Made by a program: the position numbers and the translations under genes. A DNA stretch of 64,000 nt from Planobispora longispora (GTDB lineage: Bacteria > Actinomycetota > Actinomycetes > Streptosporangiales > Streptosporangiaceae). The stretch covers positions 62,001 to 126,000 of the forward strand of contig NZ_BOOH01000036.1 of the NCBI RefSeq assembly GCF_016863135.1, in the 5' to 3' direction. The notes under the pieces are model-generated. The model was not told the origin of the DNA and did not search any database. It saw only the letters and a program-made list of their open reading frames with translations. Position 1 is the first letter of the stretch, and each line of letters begins with the position of its first letter. Positions 54,246-63,255 of the stretch are shown piece by piece.

Positions 54246-55565
54246 TCAGTGGCAGGCGGTGGCCGGGATGGTGTCCCTGACCCTGCCGTTGTCCTGGACG
54301 AGCTGACCCGAGAAGCCGGTGTCGGTGAGGTTGAGCTTCACCACGCCGTGCAGCTTGGTCAGCCGTACCAGGCTGTTGGGGTGGACCTTGTGGGTGAAGG
54401 AGTAGTTGCCCGCGCCGCCGAGGCCCACGGTGAGGGCCAGCGGGCCGGCCGAGGTGGCCTTGCCGTCGGGGTCCTGCGGGCGGAAGCGCTCGTAGACGTG
54501 GTCGTGGCCGTTGAGGATCAGATCGGCGCCGGCCGCGTAGAGCGCGCGCCAGGCCGGCAGGCTGACCGGGTTGTAGCCCTTGCTGCCGGAGTTGAACAGC
54601 GGGTGGTGCCAGTAGGCGGCGACGCACTTCTTGGTGGTGCGCGAGAGGTCGTTCTTGAGCCAGGTGATCTGCTCGGAGCCGGCCTCCATCGGCTCCTCGG
54701 AGTCGAGGGCGACGAAGTGCCAGCCGCCGTGGTCGAAGCTGTAGTAGGTCTTGCCGTTCGGGGTGGCCAGCCTGCCGAAGTACGCCTTGTAGCCCACCGC
54801 CTCGCCCGCCGGGTCGTAGGACTCGTGGTTGCCCCGGGACGGCCTGGTCTTGTCCTTGAAGCGGCCCCAGGTGGTGTCGTAGTACTTCCGGAACTCCGAG
54901 AGCGTGCCGTCGTCGTACTGGTGGTCGCCCAGGGTGAGCACGAGGGCGGGATCGATCGACTCGACGAGGCGGGCGGTGCGCTCGTGCTCGCAGTCGGTGC
55001 CGTCGTCGGCGTCGCAGGATCCGGCGATGTCCCCGGCCGTGGCCACGGTGAAGGACCCGCCGGGGTTCCCGCCGTCGCCGCCCCCGGTGCCGTAGACCTC
55101 CATCTCCCACAGGGAGTAGCCGTAGGGGGTGCCGCGCTTGGTGCCGTGCACCCGCACGTACCGGCCGCTCGCGCTCAGCCCGGAGTGGTCGTCCACCGCC
55201 CCGTCACCCGACGTGACGTTCTTCACCGTGGTCCAGTTCGCGCCGTCCGGCGACACCTGCACGGTGTACGTCTTGGCGTAGGCCACCTCCCAGGTCAGCT
55301 TCACCCGTGAGATCGTCGCCGCCCCGCCGAGATCCACCTGGATCCACTGCGGGTCGGATCCCTCCTCCGACGCCCACCGCGTGGACGCGCTGCCGTCCAC
55401 CGCCAGCTCCGGAGTGAGCGACGCGTCCTCGATCGAGGACGCGGTGACCGGTTTCCCCTGGGAGATCAGGCCGTCGGCCGCGTGGCCGGGCAGGGCGTGG
55501 ACGACGGGGAGGAGGACGGCGGCGCCGAGGAGCGCGGCGGCCGATCGGACTCGTCTGGATGACAT
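54246..55565 (-). CDS. Secreted metallophosphoesterase with an N-terminal discoidin (F5/8C) domain
   Basis: The protein has 439 residues from ATG 55565, after AAGGAG. A signal peptide (1-31) precedes a discoidin domain (about 33-155: ASTRWASEEGSDPQWIQVDLG, then SRVKLTWE and YGYSLWEMEVYG), a Gly linker and a calcineurin-like phosphatase domain. GDIAGSC (about 170), LTLGDHQYDDG, RGNHESYD, YWHHPLFNS and LNGHDHVYER carry the two-metal ligands in order. The discoidin domain probably binds a polysaccharide and positions the enzyme. The same module is in the GH8 gene. It lies 22 bases after the beta-propeller gene. Confidence 0.9.
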   Translation of the reverse strand: MSSRRVRSAAALLGAAVLLPVVHALPGHAADGLISQGKPVTASSIEDASLTPELAVDGSASTRWASEEGSDPQWIQVDLGGAATISRVKLTWEVAYAKTYTVQVSPDGANWTTVKNVTSGDGAVDDHSGLSASGRYVRVHGTKRGTPYGYSLWEMEVYGTGGGDGGNPGGSFTVATAGDIAGSCDADDGTDCEHERTARLVESIDPALVLTLGDHQYDDGTLSEFRKYYDTTWGRFKDKTRPSRGNHESYDPAGEAVGYKAYFGRLATPNGKTYYSFDHGGWHFVALDSEEPMEAGSEQITWLKNDLSRTTKKCVAAYWHHPLFNSGSKGYNPVSLPAWRALYAAGADLILNGHDHVYERFRPQDPDGKATSAGPLALTVGLGGAGNYSFTHKVHPNSLVRLTKLHGVVKLNLTDTGFSGQLVQDNGRVRDTIPATACH

Positions 55566-55587
55566 CACTTCTCCTTCTGGGGGGTTT

Positions 55588-56502
55588 TCAGGTCATCGCC
55601 GGGGAAGAGGCGTCTTTCATCAGGAGTCGGGGGGCGCCGGTGCCGTCGGCCGGCACGGCCCAGATGTCCCCGTCCTTGGCGTACATGACGGTTCGCGGGT
55701 CCAGCCAGGCCGCCTGATCGTCGACGTCGGCGGTCTCGGCCAGGGGTGTCTCCCGCCGGGTGGTCAGGTCGAGGGCGTGCAGCCGCCACGCGCCCGCGGG
55801 CATGCGTTTCTTGTAGACGAGGACGGCGCCGTCGGGGGAGAGCGAGGGGCACTCGGCGTTCTCCCGCAGCACGCGGGCCTCCCACGCGGCGTAGTCGCCC
55901 TCCACCAGGTAGGTCCTGCCCTTGGTCGAGACCGTCGCGTAGAAGCGGTTGTCGTCGGAGGCGAAGGTGACGCCCCAGTAGTTGACGTCGGCGGAGTGGT
56001 AGCGGCGACCGTCCTTGATCAGAGGGATCTCCTCCATGTTGACGGTCGTGTTGCCGGTCCGGGTGTCGTGGATGCCGGTCCAGGTGGAGAAGCCGTTCTC
56101 GTTGTACGAGTCGCCGGTGACGAAGACGGTCCAGGAGATCATCCGGCCGCTCGGCGAGACCCGGGCGCGGTTCGGGATGCCGGTGATCTCGATCCGGTCG
56201 ATCTCCCTCATGGTCCGGTCGAGGATCAGCGCGTGGGTCCCGGGCACGGCGCCCGGCGTGACGGTGAGGCAAACGCCGGTGCCGGCCGCGGCGTAGAAAC
56301 GCTCGCAGCGGGTGCGGGTGCCCCGCACCAGGCCGGTGGCGGTGTCCCGGACCAGGAGCCGGCCGGGTTCGGACAGGTCGGTCCGGGACCCGTCACGCGG
56401 CTCGCTCACCGCGGCGCCGGGCCCCCCGGACCAGACCGCGTAGCCCGTCGCGCCGCCGGCCAGAAGCAGTGTCGCGGCCAGCGTCAGCAGGCCCTTCCTC
56501 AT
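55588..56502 (-). CDS. Secreted or anchored beta-propeller (PD40/TolB-like) protein
   Basis: The 304-residue protein has an N-terminal hydrophobic segment (about 5-25), which may be a signal peptide or anchor, and repeated blades with RVSPSGRMISW, FASDDNRFYATVS, CPSLSPDGAVLVYKK and AAWLDPRTVMYAKDGDIWAVP. These are PD40-type beta-propeller repeats. Such proteins bind partners or polysaccharides and have no catalytic motif. It belongs to the same operon as the MFS and metallophosphoesterase genes. The start is embedded in a 17-bp tandem duplication. Confidence 0.85.
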   Translation of the reverse strand: MRKGLLTLAATLLLAGGATGYAVWSGGPGAAVSEPRDGSRTDLSEPGRLLVRDTATGLVRGTRTRCERFYAAAGTGVCLTVTPGAVPGTHALILDRTMREIDRIEITGIPNRARVSPSGRMISWTVFVTGDSYNENGFSTWTGIHDTRTGNTTVNMEEIPLIKDGRRYHSADVNYWGVTFASDDNRFYATVSTKGRTYLVEGDYAAWEARVLRENAECPSLSPDGAVLVYKKRMPAGAWRLHALDLTTRRETPLAETADVDDQAAWLDPRTVMYAKDGDIWAVPADGTGAPRLLMKDASSPAMT

Positions 56503-56530
56503 CGTGTCGCCTTTCTCATCGTGTCGCCTT
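56498..56530. repeat. 17-bp tandem duplication at the MFS/propeller junction
   Basis: The unit CTCATCGTGTCGCCTTT occurs twice in tandem (from 56498 and 56515). On the minus strand each copy provides an ATGA: the first ATG overlaps the MFS stop and opens a 6-codon frame that ends in TGA, the second is the true propeller start. Confidence 0.75.
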
Positions 56531-57694
56531 CCGCCAGAGGGCCAGGGAGACCAGGACTCCGGCGCCCATCGCCACCAGCCCGGGCACGTGCCCGGTGAAC
56601 GACCACGCGGCGCCGTACAGGACGGAGGAGACCATGCGGGCGACGGCCTGGCCGGTCTGCAGCAGCGCCAGCCCGCTCGTGCGCAGCTCGGCGGGGAGGA
56701 GCGGGCCGGCGGCGGCCATGAGCACGCCGTCCGTGGCCGCGTAGAACACCCCGAGCAGCACCGGCACCGGCCAGTACGGCCCGGCCCCCGCGAGCAGCGC
56801 GTAGACGAGCACCAGCGTCAGGTGCCCGGCGACGAACACCGGGGTCCGGCCGGCCCGGTCGGCGAGCCTGCCGAGCGGCACGGCGAGCGCGAGGTAGACC
56901 GCGGCCGTGGCCAGGGGCAGCAGCGGGAGGTACGCCGCCTCGATGCCGCCCTGCTTCTGCATCAGCAGGTAGACGAACGGGTCGCTCAGCGTCACCAGTC
57001 CGAGCCCGCAGGCCAGCAGGCAGAGCCGGCGCCACCGCCTCTCGCGCAGCAGGGCCAGCGCCGGGCGGATCGAGGGCGGACCGGGGACGGTGTCGCGGTG
57101 GTCGCGGACGTACAGCACCAGCACCAGCACGCCGAGCGCGGCGATCGCGAAGCTCACCACGAAGACCGTGTCGTAGGCGCCGGTGAGGTGGAGGACGGCG
57201 AAGGCGGCCAGCGGCCCGAGCATGGCGCCGACGGTGTCCATCGCCCGGTGCACGCCGAAGGCCTGGCCCAGCCGCCCCGGCTCGGCGCTGAGCGAGATCA
57301 GCGCGTCGCGCGGGGCGGTCCGGATGCCCTTGCCCGTGCGGTCGGCCGCGACCACCGCGCCGATGAGCGCGGCGGAGCCTCCCGCGGCCAGGAGGCCGAG
57401 CCGGCAGACGGCCGAGAGGCCGTAGCCGAGGCCGGCCACCAGCTTGCGCCGCTGCCAGCGGTCCGCCGCGTGCCCCGCGGCGAGCCGTACCAGGGCCGTG
57501 ACCCCGAAGTACAGCCCGTCGACCAGGCCGAACGCCAGAGGGGTGAGCCCCAGCGAGAGGACCAGGTAGAAGGGCAGGACGGCGGTGATCATCTCGGAGG
57601 AGACGTCGGTGATCAGGCTGACGGCGCCCAGTGCGAGCACGTTGGCGGGCACCGTGAGGGTGATCCGGGACAGGCTCGTCCGGGAGACGTACAT
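56516..57694 (-). CDS. Major facilitator superfamily transporter
   Basis: The 392-residue protein has 12 membrane helices. GHAADRWQRRKLVAGLGYG (about 73-91) is the loop 2-3 signature, repeated weakly as GRLADRAGRTPVF (about 275-287) in the second half. ADRTGKGIRTAPRDALI (about 117-133) is the fingerprint of a subgroup often annotated as drug or sugar efflux. The substrate is unproven. It lies between the GH8 gene and the propeller gene, so it may export or import a degradation product. Confidence 0.88.
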   Translation of the reverse strand: MYVSRTSLSRITLTVPANVLALGAVSLITDVSSEMITAVLPFYLVLSLGLTPLAFGLVDGLYFGVTALVRLAAGHAADRWQRRKLVAGLGYGLSAVCRLGLLAAGGSAALIGAVVAADRTGKGIRTAPRDALISLSAEPGRLGQAFGVHRAMDTVGAMLGPLAAFAVLHLTGAYDTVFVVSFAIAALGVLVLVLYVRDHRDTVPGPPSIRPALALLRERRWRRLCLLACGLGLVTLSDPFVYLLMQKQGGIEAAYLPLLPLATAAVYLALAVPLGRLADRAGRTPVFVAGHLTLVLVYALLAGAGPYWPVPVLLGVFYAATDGVLMAAAGPLLPAELRTSGLALLQTGQAVARMVSSVLYGAAWSFTGHVPGLVAMGAGVLVSLALWRKATR

Positions 57695-57762
57695 GCGTCA
57701 TCACTTCCCGAGGGACGCGGCGGGCGGGACCGGGAGGGCGGGGGCGGGAATCAGTCCCGGGG

Positions 57763-59433
57763 TCAGGGCACCCAGTGGTTGTGGGTCACCGTGATCATGG
57801 TCTGGAGCTGGATGCTCGCCCCGAAGTAGCTGCCGCCGTCGATCGGCGTGCGGAGCATCTTGTCCCAGAGCGCGTCCAGCCACGCCTGGCTGCCGGAGTC
57901 GGTCATCGCCGTCACCGCGAAGGGCGCGAAGAAGGCCGGCGAACTCCCGCCGGAGATCTGCGTGCCGTTCAGCTTGTAGCCCATGCCGATCCTGTCCGGG
58001 TTCCCGCCGGTCTTGGCCTTGACCCAGGCGTTCAGCTTCCGCGCGGCCGCGAGGGACGCGGCGTCCCCGCCGGTCACCGCGTCGGCGCCGATCCGCCAGG
58101 GGGTGCGGCAGGCGTTCCACCAGTAGTCGCCGTCGTTCACGGTCTCCAACACCTTGCCGGAGGCCGGCCGCGGGGTGCCGTCGGTGTCGACGACGAAGTC
58201 GGGCAGGAGCCCGGTGGAGGGGGCGTACTTCGACTGCATCGAGCCGAGCAGGTTCTGGTGCGCGGTCCTGATCCTGTCCCAGGCGCTGTCCCCGGTCGCC
58301 TTCCTGAAGGCCCGGAAGTGGTCCGTCATCCAGTCGGAGGTGCGGGTGACGTAGTACCACCGGTCACCCGAGCTGCTCCAGTCGCCCAGCTTGAGCAGGT
58401 TGGTGGAGGGGTTGACCTCGCTCTTCTTGATGGCGTTGATGTGCCGGACGGCCAGCTGCCGGTAGTCGTAGGCGCCGTCGCTGCCCCACTGCCGGTCGGC
58501 CAGGAGCAGGCCGTAGGCCACGTCCAGGTCGCCGTCGGTGGCGCCGTCGCCGCCGTTGACGCTCCGGCAGGCGGTGTCCTGCTCGGCCGCGAGCAGGTGG
58601 GGGTTGACCGACGAGGGGTGGTCCAGCACCCACTTGACGAGGCCGTCGAAGATCTTCTTGGCGTCGGGGTCGGCGCCCGCCATGGTGGCGACGATCACCA
58701 TGCCGTAGCCCTGGGCCTCGGCCACGTAGGGGTGGTCGGCGTCGGGCGAGATGACCTGGTACCAGCCGTTGCCGCAGTTCTGCCGGAGGAAGGCCGACTT
58801 CCACCGCCGGTAGTAGTCGACGACCCTGGCGTCCAGGGCCGCCTGGTCACCCGAGGGGCGGAGCATGCCGGGCGCGTACGGCCTGCTGTGGCTGCCGAAC
58901 GGCACGCCGACCCCGCCCCCGGGGCCGCCGCCGTTCCCGGCGCCGTACACCTCGAGCTCCCACAGGGAGTAGCCGTAGGGCGTGCCGCGCTTGGCGCCGT
59001 GCATCCGCACGTACCGGCCGGTCCCGGAGACCGCCAGGTCGTCGGTCCCGCCGTCGCCCGAGGCGGTGGAGAAGACGTCGCTCCACGAGGAGCCGTCCGC
59101 CGAGGTCTGGATCTTGTACGAGGTCGCGTGGGCGGCCTCCCAGGTCAGCTTGACCCGGCTGATGGTGTGCGCGGACCCCAGGTCGACCTGGATCCACTCC
59201 GGGTCGTGCCCCTCCTGGCTCGCCCACCGGGTGGAGGCGCTGCCGTCCACCGCCTTGCCGGCCTCCAGCCCGCTCGCCTCGACGGACGAGGCCGTGACGG
59301 GTCTGCCCCGGGACACCAGCGGGTCGGCCGCCGCCGGCCGGGCACTGGCCGCGCCGGCCGCGGACGGGGCCAGCAGTGTCACCGCCATCGCGCCGAGAGC
59401 CGCGAAGGTCTTCGCGGCGGTGCTTCGCTTCAC
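57763..59433 (-). CDS. Secreted GH8 glycoside hydrolase with an N-terminal discoidin domain
   Basis: The protein has 556 residues from GTG 59433 (GGAG 6 bases upstream); an upstream GTG at 59463 is in frame. The signal peptide (about 1-35) is followed by a discoidin domain (about 40-160) very like that of the metallophosphoesterase. The (alpha/alpha)6 GH8 domain (about 180-556) has VAEAQGYGMVIVATMAG (acid Glu in EAQGYGM) and ATDGDLDVAYGLLLADRQWG (Asp residues of the GH8 signature). GH8 enzymes cut beta-1,4-glucan, xylan or chitosan; the aminosugar context makes a chitosanase attractive but unproven. It is divergent from the ROK gene across two ROK-type boxes. Confidence 0.9.
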   Translation of the reverse strand: MKRSTAAKTFAALGAMAVTLLAPSAAGAASARPAAADPLVSRGRPVTASSVEASGLEAGKAVDGSASTRWASQEGHDPEWIQVDLGSAHTISRVKLTWEAAHATSYKIQTSADGSSWSDVFSTASGDGGTDDLAVSGTGRYVRMHGAKRGTPYGYSLWELEVYGAGNGGGPGGGVGVPFGSHSRPYAPGMLRPSGDQAALDARVVDYYRRWKSAFLRQNCGNGWYQVISPDADHPYVAEAQGYGMVIVATMAGADPDAKKIFDGLVKWVLDHPSSVNPHLLAAEQDTACRSVNGGDGATDGDLDVAYGLLLADRQWGSDGAYDYRQLAVRHINAIKKSEVNPSTNLLKLGDWSSSGDRWYYVTRTSDWMTDHFRAFRKATGDSAWDRIRTAHQNLLGSMQSKYAPSTGLLPDFVVDTDGTPRPASGKVLETVNDGDYWWNACRTPWRIGADAVTGGDAASLAAARKLNAWVKAKTGGNPDRIGMGYKLNGTQISGGSSPAFFAPFAVTAMTDSGSQAWLDALWDKMLRTPIDGGSYFGASIQLQTMITVTHNHWVP

Positions 59434-59486
59434 GAGCGACTCCGATCGTTCCGGGCCGCACACCGCAGGCCCGTGCCGTCTGATAG

Positions 59487-59503
59487 TTAAGGAAGATTCC
59501 TAA
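59487..59503. promoter_or_regulatory. ROK-type box, second copy (TTAAGGAAGATTCCTAA)
   Basis: It matches the perfect palindrome at 45619-45635 at 14 of 17 positions. It lies 53 bases upstream of the GH8 start. Confidence 0.7.
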
Positions 59504-59650
59504 CTAGTGGCGGAGCGTAAACCTCAGTCAAGCCCGCTGCAAGGCCCAAATTTCCTGAAATCGGTTGAGAAAAACGGGGGGTCGAGAAAAGGTCACGGCT
59601 TCATCGCCGCCCTTGACCCACTCCGAACCACTCCGTACCTTCGACCTAAG

Positions 59651-59667
59651 TTAGGAACATTTACTAA
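59651..59667. promoter_or_regulatory. ROK-type box, third copy (TTAGGAACATTTACTAA)
   Basis: It matches the 45619 palindrome at 14 of 17 positions and lies 18 bases upstream of the ROK gene start, a position for autoregulation. Confidence 0.7.
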
Positions 59668-59685
59668 CGCCGAAGAGGAGGTGAC

Positions 59686-60882
59686 GTGAAGCTTCCCGCC
59701 ACCGGAACACCGCGTCTGATGCGCGCGATCAACGACCGGGCGGCCCTGGACGTCCTGCTGGAACGCGGGCCGCTGACCCGGCCCGAGATCGGCGAACTGA
59801 CCGGCCTGTCCAAGCCGACCGCGTTCCAGCTGCTGGCCCGCCTGCAGGACGCCGGGCTGGTGGTGAGCGACGGGGTCCGGGCGGGGCAGCCGGGCCGTAC
59901 CGCGGAGACCTACCGGATCAACCCCGCCGCCGCCTACGCCGCCGCCATGGACGTCACCCCCGACCGGATCGCCGTCCAGGTGGCCGACATCACCGGAGCC
60001 GTCGTGGGCGAGGCCACCCTGCCGACCCCGCGCAGACCGGCCGACACCCTCCTCGACCGGCTCCGCGCGGCCCTGGACGGCGCGCGGCCCCCGGGGCCGC
60101 CACGCCGCGTGGTGATCGGCGTGCAGGGCACGATCAACCCCGGAACCGGCCGGCTGGACTACGCCACGGACGAGGACATGCCGGGCTGGCAGATCCCCGA
60201 CGTGGTGCCCACGCTCGCCGGGGCGCTCGGCACGACCGTCGCCGTGGAGAACGACGTCAACCTCGCCGCGACGGCCGAGGCGGCGCACGGCGCGGCGGCG
60301 GGCTGCTCCGACTTCGTGCTGCTCTGGGCCGATGAGGGCCTGGGCGCCGCCCTCATGATCGGCGGGCGGCTGCACCGGGGGGCGACCGGCGGCGCGGGCG
60401 AGATCGGTTACCTGCCCGCGCCCGGCGCGCCGACGGCCCGCGACGTCGGCAGATCCGCCAATCACGGCTATCAGGAGCTGGCCGGAGGCGAGGCCGTCGG
60501 CAACCTGCTGCGCTCCTACGGGGTGGACGACCCCGACTTCCGCGTCGCGGTCGCGACCGCGACGCGGCTGGCGCGGGAGGGCTCGGGCGACCGGGCCGAC
60601 GACGCCCGCGCCGGACTGCGCCAGCTCGCCGCCCGGCTGGCGATCGGTCTCGCGGCCATCACCTCGGTCGTCGATCCCGGCCTCATCGTGCTCGCCGGCG
60701 GCATCGCCACGGCCGGCGGCGAGTATCTCCGCGATCTCGTCGAACGCGAACTGCACGTGCTCGCCATCCCGCGCCCCCGCCTGCGCCTGTCCTCCGTCGA
60801 AGGCAACCCGGTCCTGGCCGGCGCGCTCGACCTGGCTCTGAGCGCGGTCCGGGACGAGGTCTTCGGCTCGCCCAGCCCCTGA
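59686..60882 (+). CDS. ROK-family transcriptional repressor lacking the zinc motif
   Basis: The protein has 398 residues from a GTG with GAGGAGGT upstream. The N-terminal winged helix (about 10-75: LTRPEIGELTGLSKPTAFQLLARLQDAGLV) precedes a ROK/ASKHA sugar-sensing domain (about 85-398: GVQGTINPGTGRL, VENDVNLAATAEA, GATGGAGEIGYLP). The usual zinc motif (CGCGxxGCxE) after GEIG is absent; the region reads APGAPTARDVGRS. So ligand binding or structure differs from NagC/Mlc-type members. Boxes upstream and at two other genes suggest a local regulon of polysaccharide uptake and hydrolysis. Confidence 0.9.
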   Translation: MKLPATGTPRLMRAINDRAALDVLLERGPLTRPEIGELTGLSKPTAFQLLARLQDAGLVVSDGVRAGQPGRTAETYRINPAAAYAAAMDVTPDRIAVQVADITGAVVGEATLPTPRRPADTLLDRLRAALDGARPPGPPRRVVIGVQGTINPGTGRLDYATDEDMPGWQIPDVVPTLAGALGTTVAVENDVNLAATAEAAHGAAAGCSDFVLLWADEGLGAALMIGGRLHRGATGGAGEIGYLPAPGAPTARDVGRSANHGYQELAGGEAVGNLLRSYGVDDPDFRVAVATATRLAREGSGDRADDARAGLRQLAARLAIGLAAITSVVDPGLIVLAGGIATAGGEYLRDLVERELHVLAIPRPRLRLSSVEGNPVLAGALDLALSAVRDEVFGSPSP

Positions 60883-60942
60883 CGCCCGGCTTCCCCCCGT
60901 CCCCTGATCCCCCCTGCTCCACCGCCCCCCTAGGAGTGACCC

Positions 60943-62307
60943 GTGCGCCCCCCGTCTCACGCATCCCGTCCCCCCACCCTCAGGCTCGTGGTCGCCGGGC
61001 TCGCCGCCCTGGCCCTGACCGCCTGCACGGCGGGCAAGGAGGCCGCGCCCGCGCTCGGCGCCCAGCCCGAGCCGTCCGGCTCCGCCTCCCTGCCGCCCGC
61101 CACGCTCGAACTCTGGCACGGCTTCTCCACCCCGGCCGAGACCAAGGCCTTCGAGGACGCGATCGCCGCGTTCACCCGGAAGTTCCCGCAGATCAAGGTC
61201 ACCGCCAAGAAGGGCGTGCAGGACGACCAGATCACCCAGGCCGTCCGGAGCGGCAAGGCCCCGGACGTGGCCGCCTCCTTCACCACCGACAACGTCGCCC
61301 AGTGGTGCAAGAGCGGCGCCTTCCAGGACCTCGCCCCGGTGATCCGGCAGGACGGCATCGACCTGTCGGTCCTGCCCGCCGCCTCCCGCTCCTACACCGA
61401 GTTCGCGGGCAAGCGGTGCACGATGCCGCTGCTGGCCGACGCCTACGGCCTCTACTACAACAAGGACCTGATGCAGGGTCACGAACCGCCCAAGACGCTC
61501 TCGGAGCTGACCGAGCTGACCAAGAAGCTCACCGTCCGCGACGCCGACGGCACCATCAAGGTCGCCGGGTTCATCCCCAGTTTCCAGTACTACGAGAACT
61601 CCCCCTCGCACCTGGGCACGATGGTCGGGGCGAAGTGGTACAACGACGACGGCACCTCGGCGATCGGCTCCGACCCGGCCTGGAAGCAGCTGCTGACCTG
61701 GCAGAAGGAGCTCGTCGACTGGTACGGCTACGACAACCTGGAGAAGTTCCGCAAGGGCCTGGGCGACGAGTGGAGCGCCGAGCACCCGTTCTTCAAGGGC
61801 AAGGTCGCCATGATCCTCGACGGCGAGTGGCGCAACGCCATGATCGCCAATGACCCCGAGGCGAAGGACATGGACTACGGCACCGCGCCGCTGCCGGTCG
61901 CCGACGACAAGCCCGAGCTGTACGGCAGCGGCTTCACCGCCGGGACCGTGATCGGCGTCCCCAGGGGGGCCAAGCACCCGCAGCACGCCTGGGAGCTGGT
62001 CAAGCACCTGACCACCGACACCGACTCGCTGGTGACCCTGTCCAACTCCCTGCGCAACGTGCCCACGACGAAGGCCGCGATGGAGCACCCGCGCCTGGTC
62101 AAGGACGCCAACTTCCAGACGTTCCTCGACATCTTCGCCCATCCCGGAACCAGCACGCTGCCCGCCAACGTCAACAGCGTGTTCAACCAGGAGGCGTTCT
62201 CCGCCTTCCTCGTGTCGTGGGAGAAGGGCGCGGTCTCCGACCTGGACGCCGGGCTGAAGAGCGTCGACAAGCGGATCGACGACAAGTGGAAGCTGTCCGG
62301 GGGCTGA
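60943..62307 (+). CDS. Sugar-binding lipoprotein of a second carbohydrate ABC importer
   Basis: The 454-residue protein (GTG, TAGGAG upstream) has a lipoprotein signal with lipobox LALTACT (Cys about 28). The family 1 binding-protein domain has LELWHGFSTPAETKAFEDAI (about 55-74), ADAYGLYYNKDLM and DGEWRNAM. It is unlike the NgcE-type protein, so the two importers take different sugars. It follows the ROK gene by 60 bases; a common transcript is likely. The ligand may be the product of the GH8 enzyme. Confidence 0.9.
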   Translation: MRPPSHASRPPTLRLVVAGLAALALTACTAGKEAAPALGAQPEPSGSASLPPATLELWHGFSTPAETKAFEDAIAAFTRKFPQIKVTAKKGVQDDQITQAVRSGKAPDVAASFTTDNVAQWCKSGAFQDLAPVIRQDGIDLSVLPAASRSYTEFAGKRCTMPLLADAYGLYYNKDLMQGHEPPKTLSELTELTKKLTVRDADGTIKVAGFIPSFQYYENSPSHLGTMVGAKWYNDDGTSAIGSDPAWKQLLTWQKELVDWYGYDNLEKFRKGLGDEWSAEHPFFKGKVAMILDGEWRNAMIANDPEAKDMDYGTAPLPVADDKPELYGSGFTAGTVIGVPRGAKHPQHAWELVKHLTTDTDSLVTLSNSLRNVPTTKAAMEHPRLVKDANFQTFLDIFAHPGTSTLPANVNSVFNQEAFSAFLVSWEKGAVSDLDAGLKSVDKRIDDKWKLSGG

Positions 62308-62313
62308 TGCCGG

Positions 62314-63255
62314 ATGGCCTCGCACGTCCGTGCCGCGCCGCCGCGATGGCGGCGCGGCGAGGGGCTCCGCGCCCTCCTGTGGCTGTCGCCCTGGCTGACG
62401 GGTTTCACGATCTTCTTCGCCTACCCGCTGGCCTCCACCGTCTACTTCTCCTTCCACCGCTACGACCTGTTCACCCTGGAGTTCGTCGGCCTGGACAACT
62501 ACCGCTACCTGTTCGACGACGAGCGGGTGTGGCTGTCGGCGCGGAACACGCTGTGGCTGGTCGTCTTCATGGTCCCGGCGCAGGTCGTCTTCGCCCTCGC
62601 GCTGGCCCAGCTGGTCACACGGCTCAAGGCGGGCGTCGGGCTGTTCCGGACGATCTTCTACCTGCCGTCGCTGGTCCCGCTGGTGGCCGGCACCGTGGCC
62701 TTCGTCTTCCTGATGAACCCCGCCACCGGACCGTGGAACCAGCTCCTCGCGCTGTTCGGGGTCACCGGCCCCGACTGGTTCGGTGATCCGGCCTGGGCCA
62801 AGCCCAGCCTGACGCTGCTGGCGATGTGGGGCGTCGGCAACCTCATGGTGATCTTCCTGGCGGCGCTGCTGGACGTGCCCAGGCATCTGTACGAGGCCGC
62901 GGCCCTCGACGGCGCCGGGCCGTGGCGGCAGTTCCGCAGCGTGACGCTGCCGATGATCTCGCCCGTGCTGATGTTCTCCGCGATCACCGGAGTGATCTAC
63001 GCGTTGCAGTATTTCACCCAGGCCATGATCGCCTCCCGGGTCGCGTCGGGCGCCACCGACTCGGCGGGCACCAGCTTCCTGCCCGGATATCCGGATGGCG
63101 CGCTGCTCACGCTCCCCCAGCACCTGTTCCAGACCGGGTTCCGCGACTGGTCCATGGGCTACGCCTCGGTGCTCGCCCTGATGCTGTTCGCCACCTCGAT
63201 GGTCTTCACCCTGATCCTGCTCCGGCAGTTCCGCCGCGCCGAGGAGCTCACATGA
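62314..63255 (+). CDS. Carbohydrate ABC transporter permease (MalF type)
   Basis: The 313-residue permease has six helices and the EAA loop HLYEAAALDGAGPWRQFRSV (about 191-210). The start is 6 bases after the binding-protein stop. It forms a heterodimer with the next permease. Its stop overlaps the next start by 4 bases (ATGA). Confidence 0.92.
   Translation: MASHVRAAPPRWRRGEGLRALLWLSPWLTGFTIFFAYPLASTVYFSFHRYDLFTLEFVGLDNYRYLFDDERVWLSARNTLWLVVFMVPAQVVFALALAQLVTRLKAGVGLFRTIFYLPSLVPLVAGTVAFVFLMNPATGPWNQLLALFGVTGPDWFGDPAWAKPSLTLLAMWGVGNLMVIFLAALLDVPRHLYEAAALDGAGPWRQFRSVTLPMISPVLMFSAITGVIYALQYFTQAMIASRVASGATDSAGTSFLPGYPDGALLTLPQHLFQTGFRDWSMGYASVLALMLFATSMVFTLILLRQFRRAEELT

Noticed and set aside
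59593-63123. Very long minus-strand open frame (over 1,100 codons) opposite the ROK and ABC genes
   Set aside because: It is antisense to well-supported genes, has no recognisable domain, and such frames arise from high GC at codon positions.
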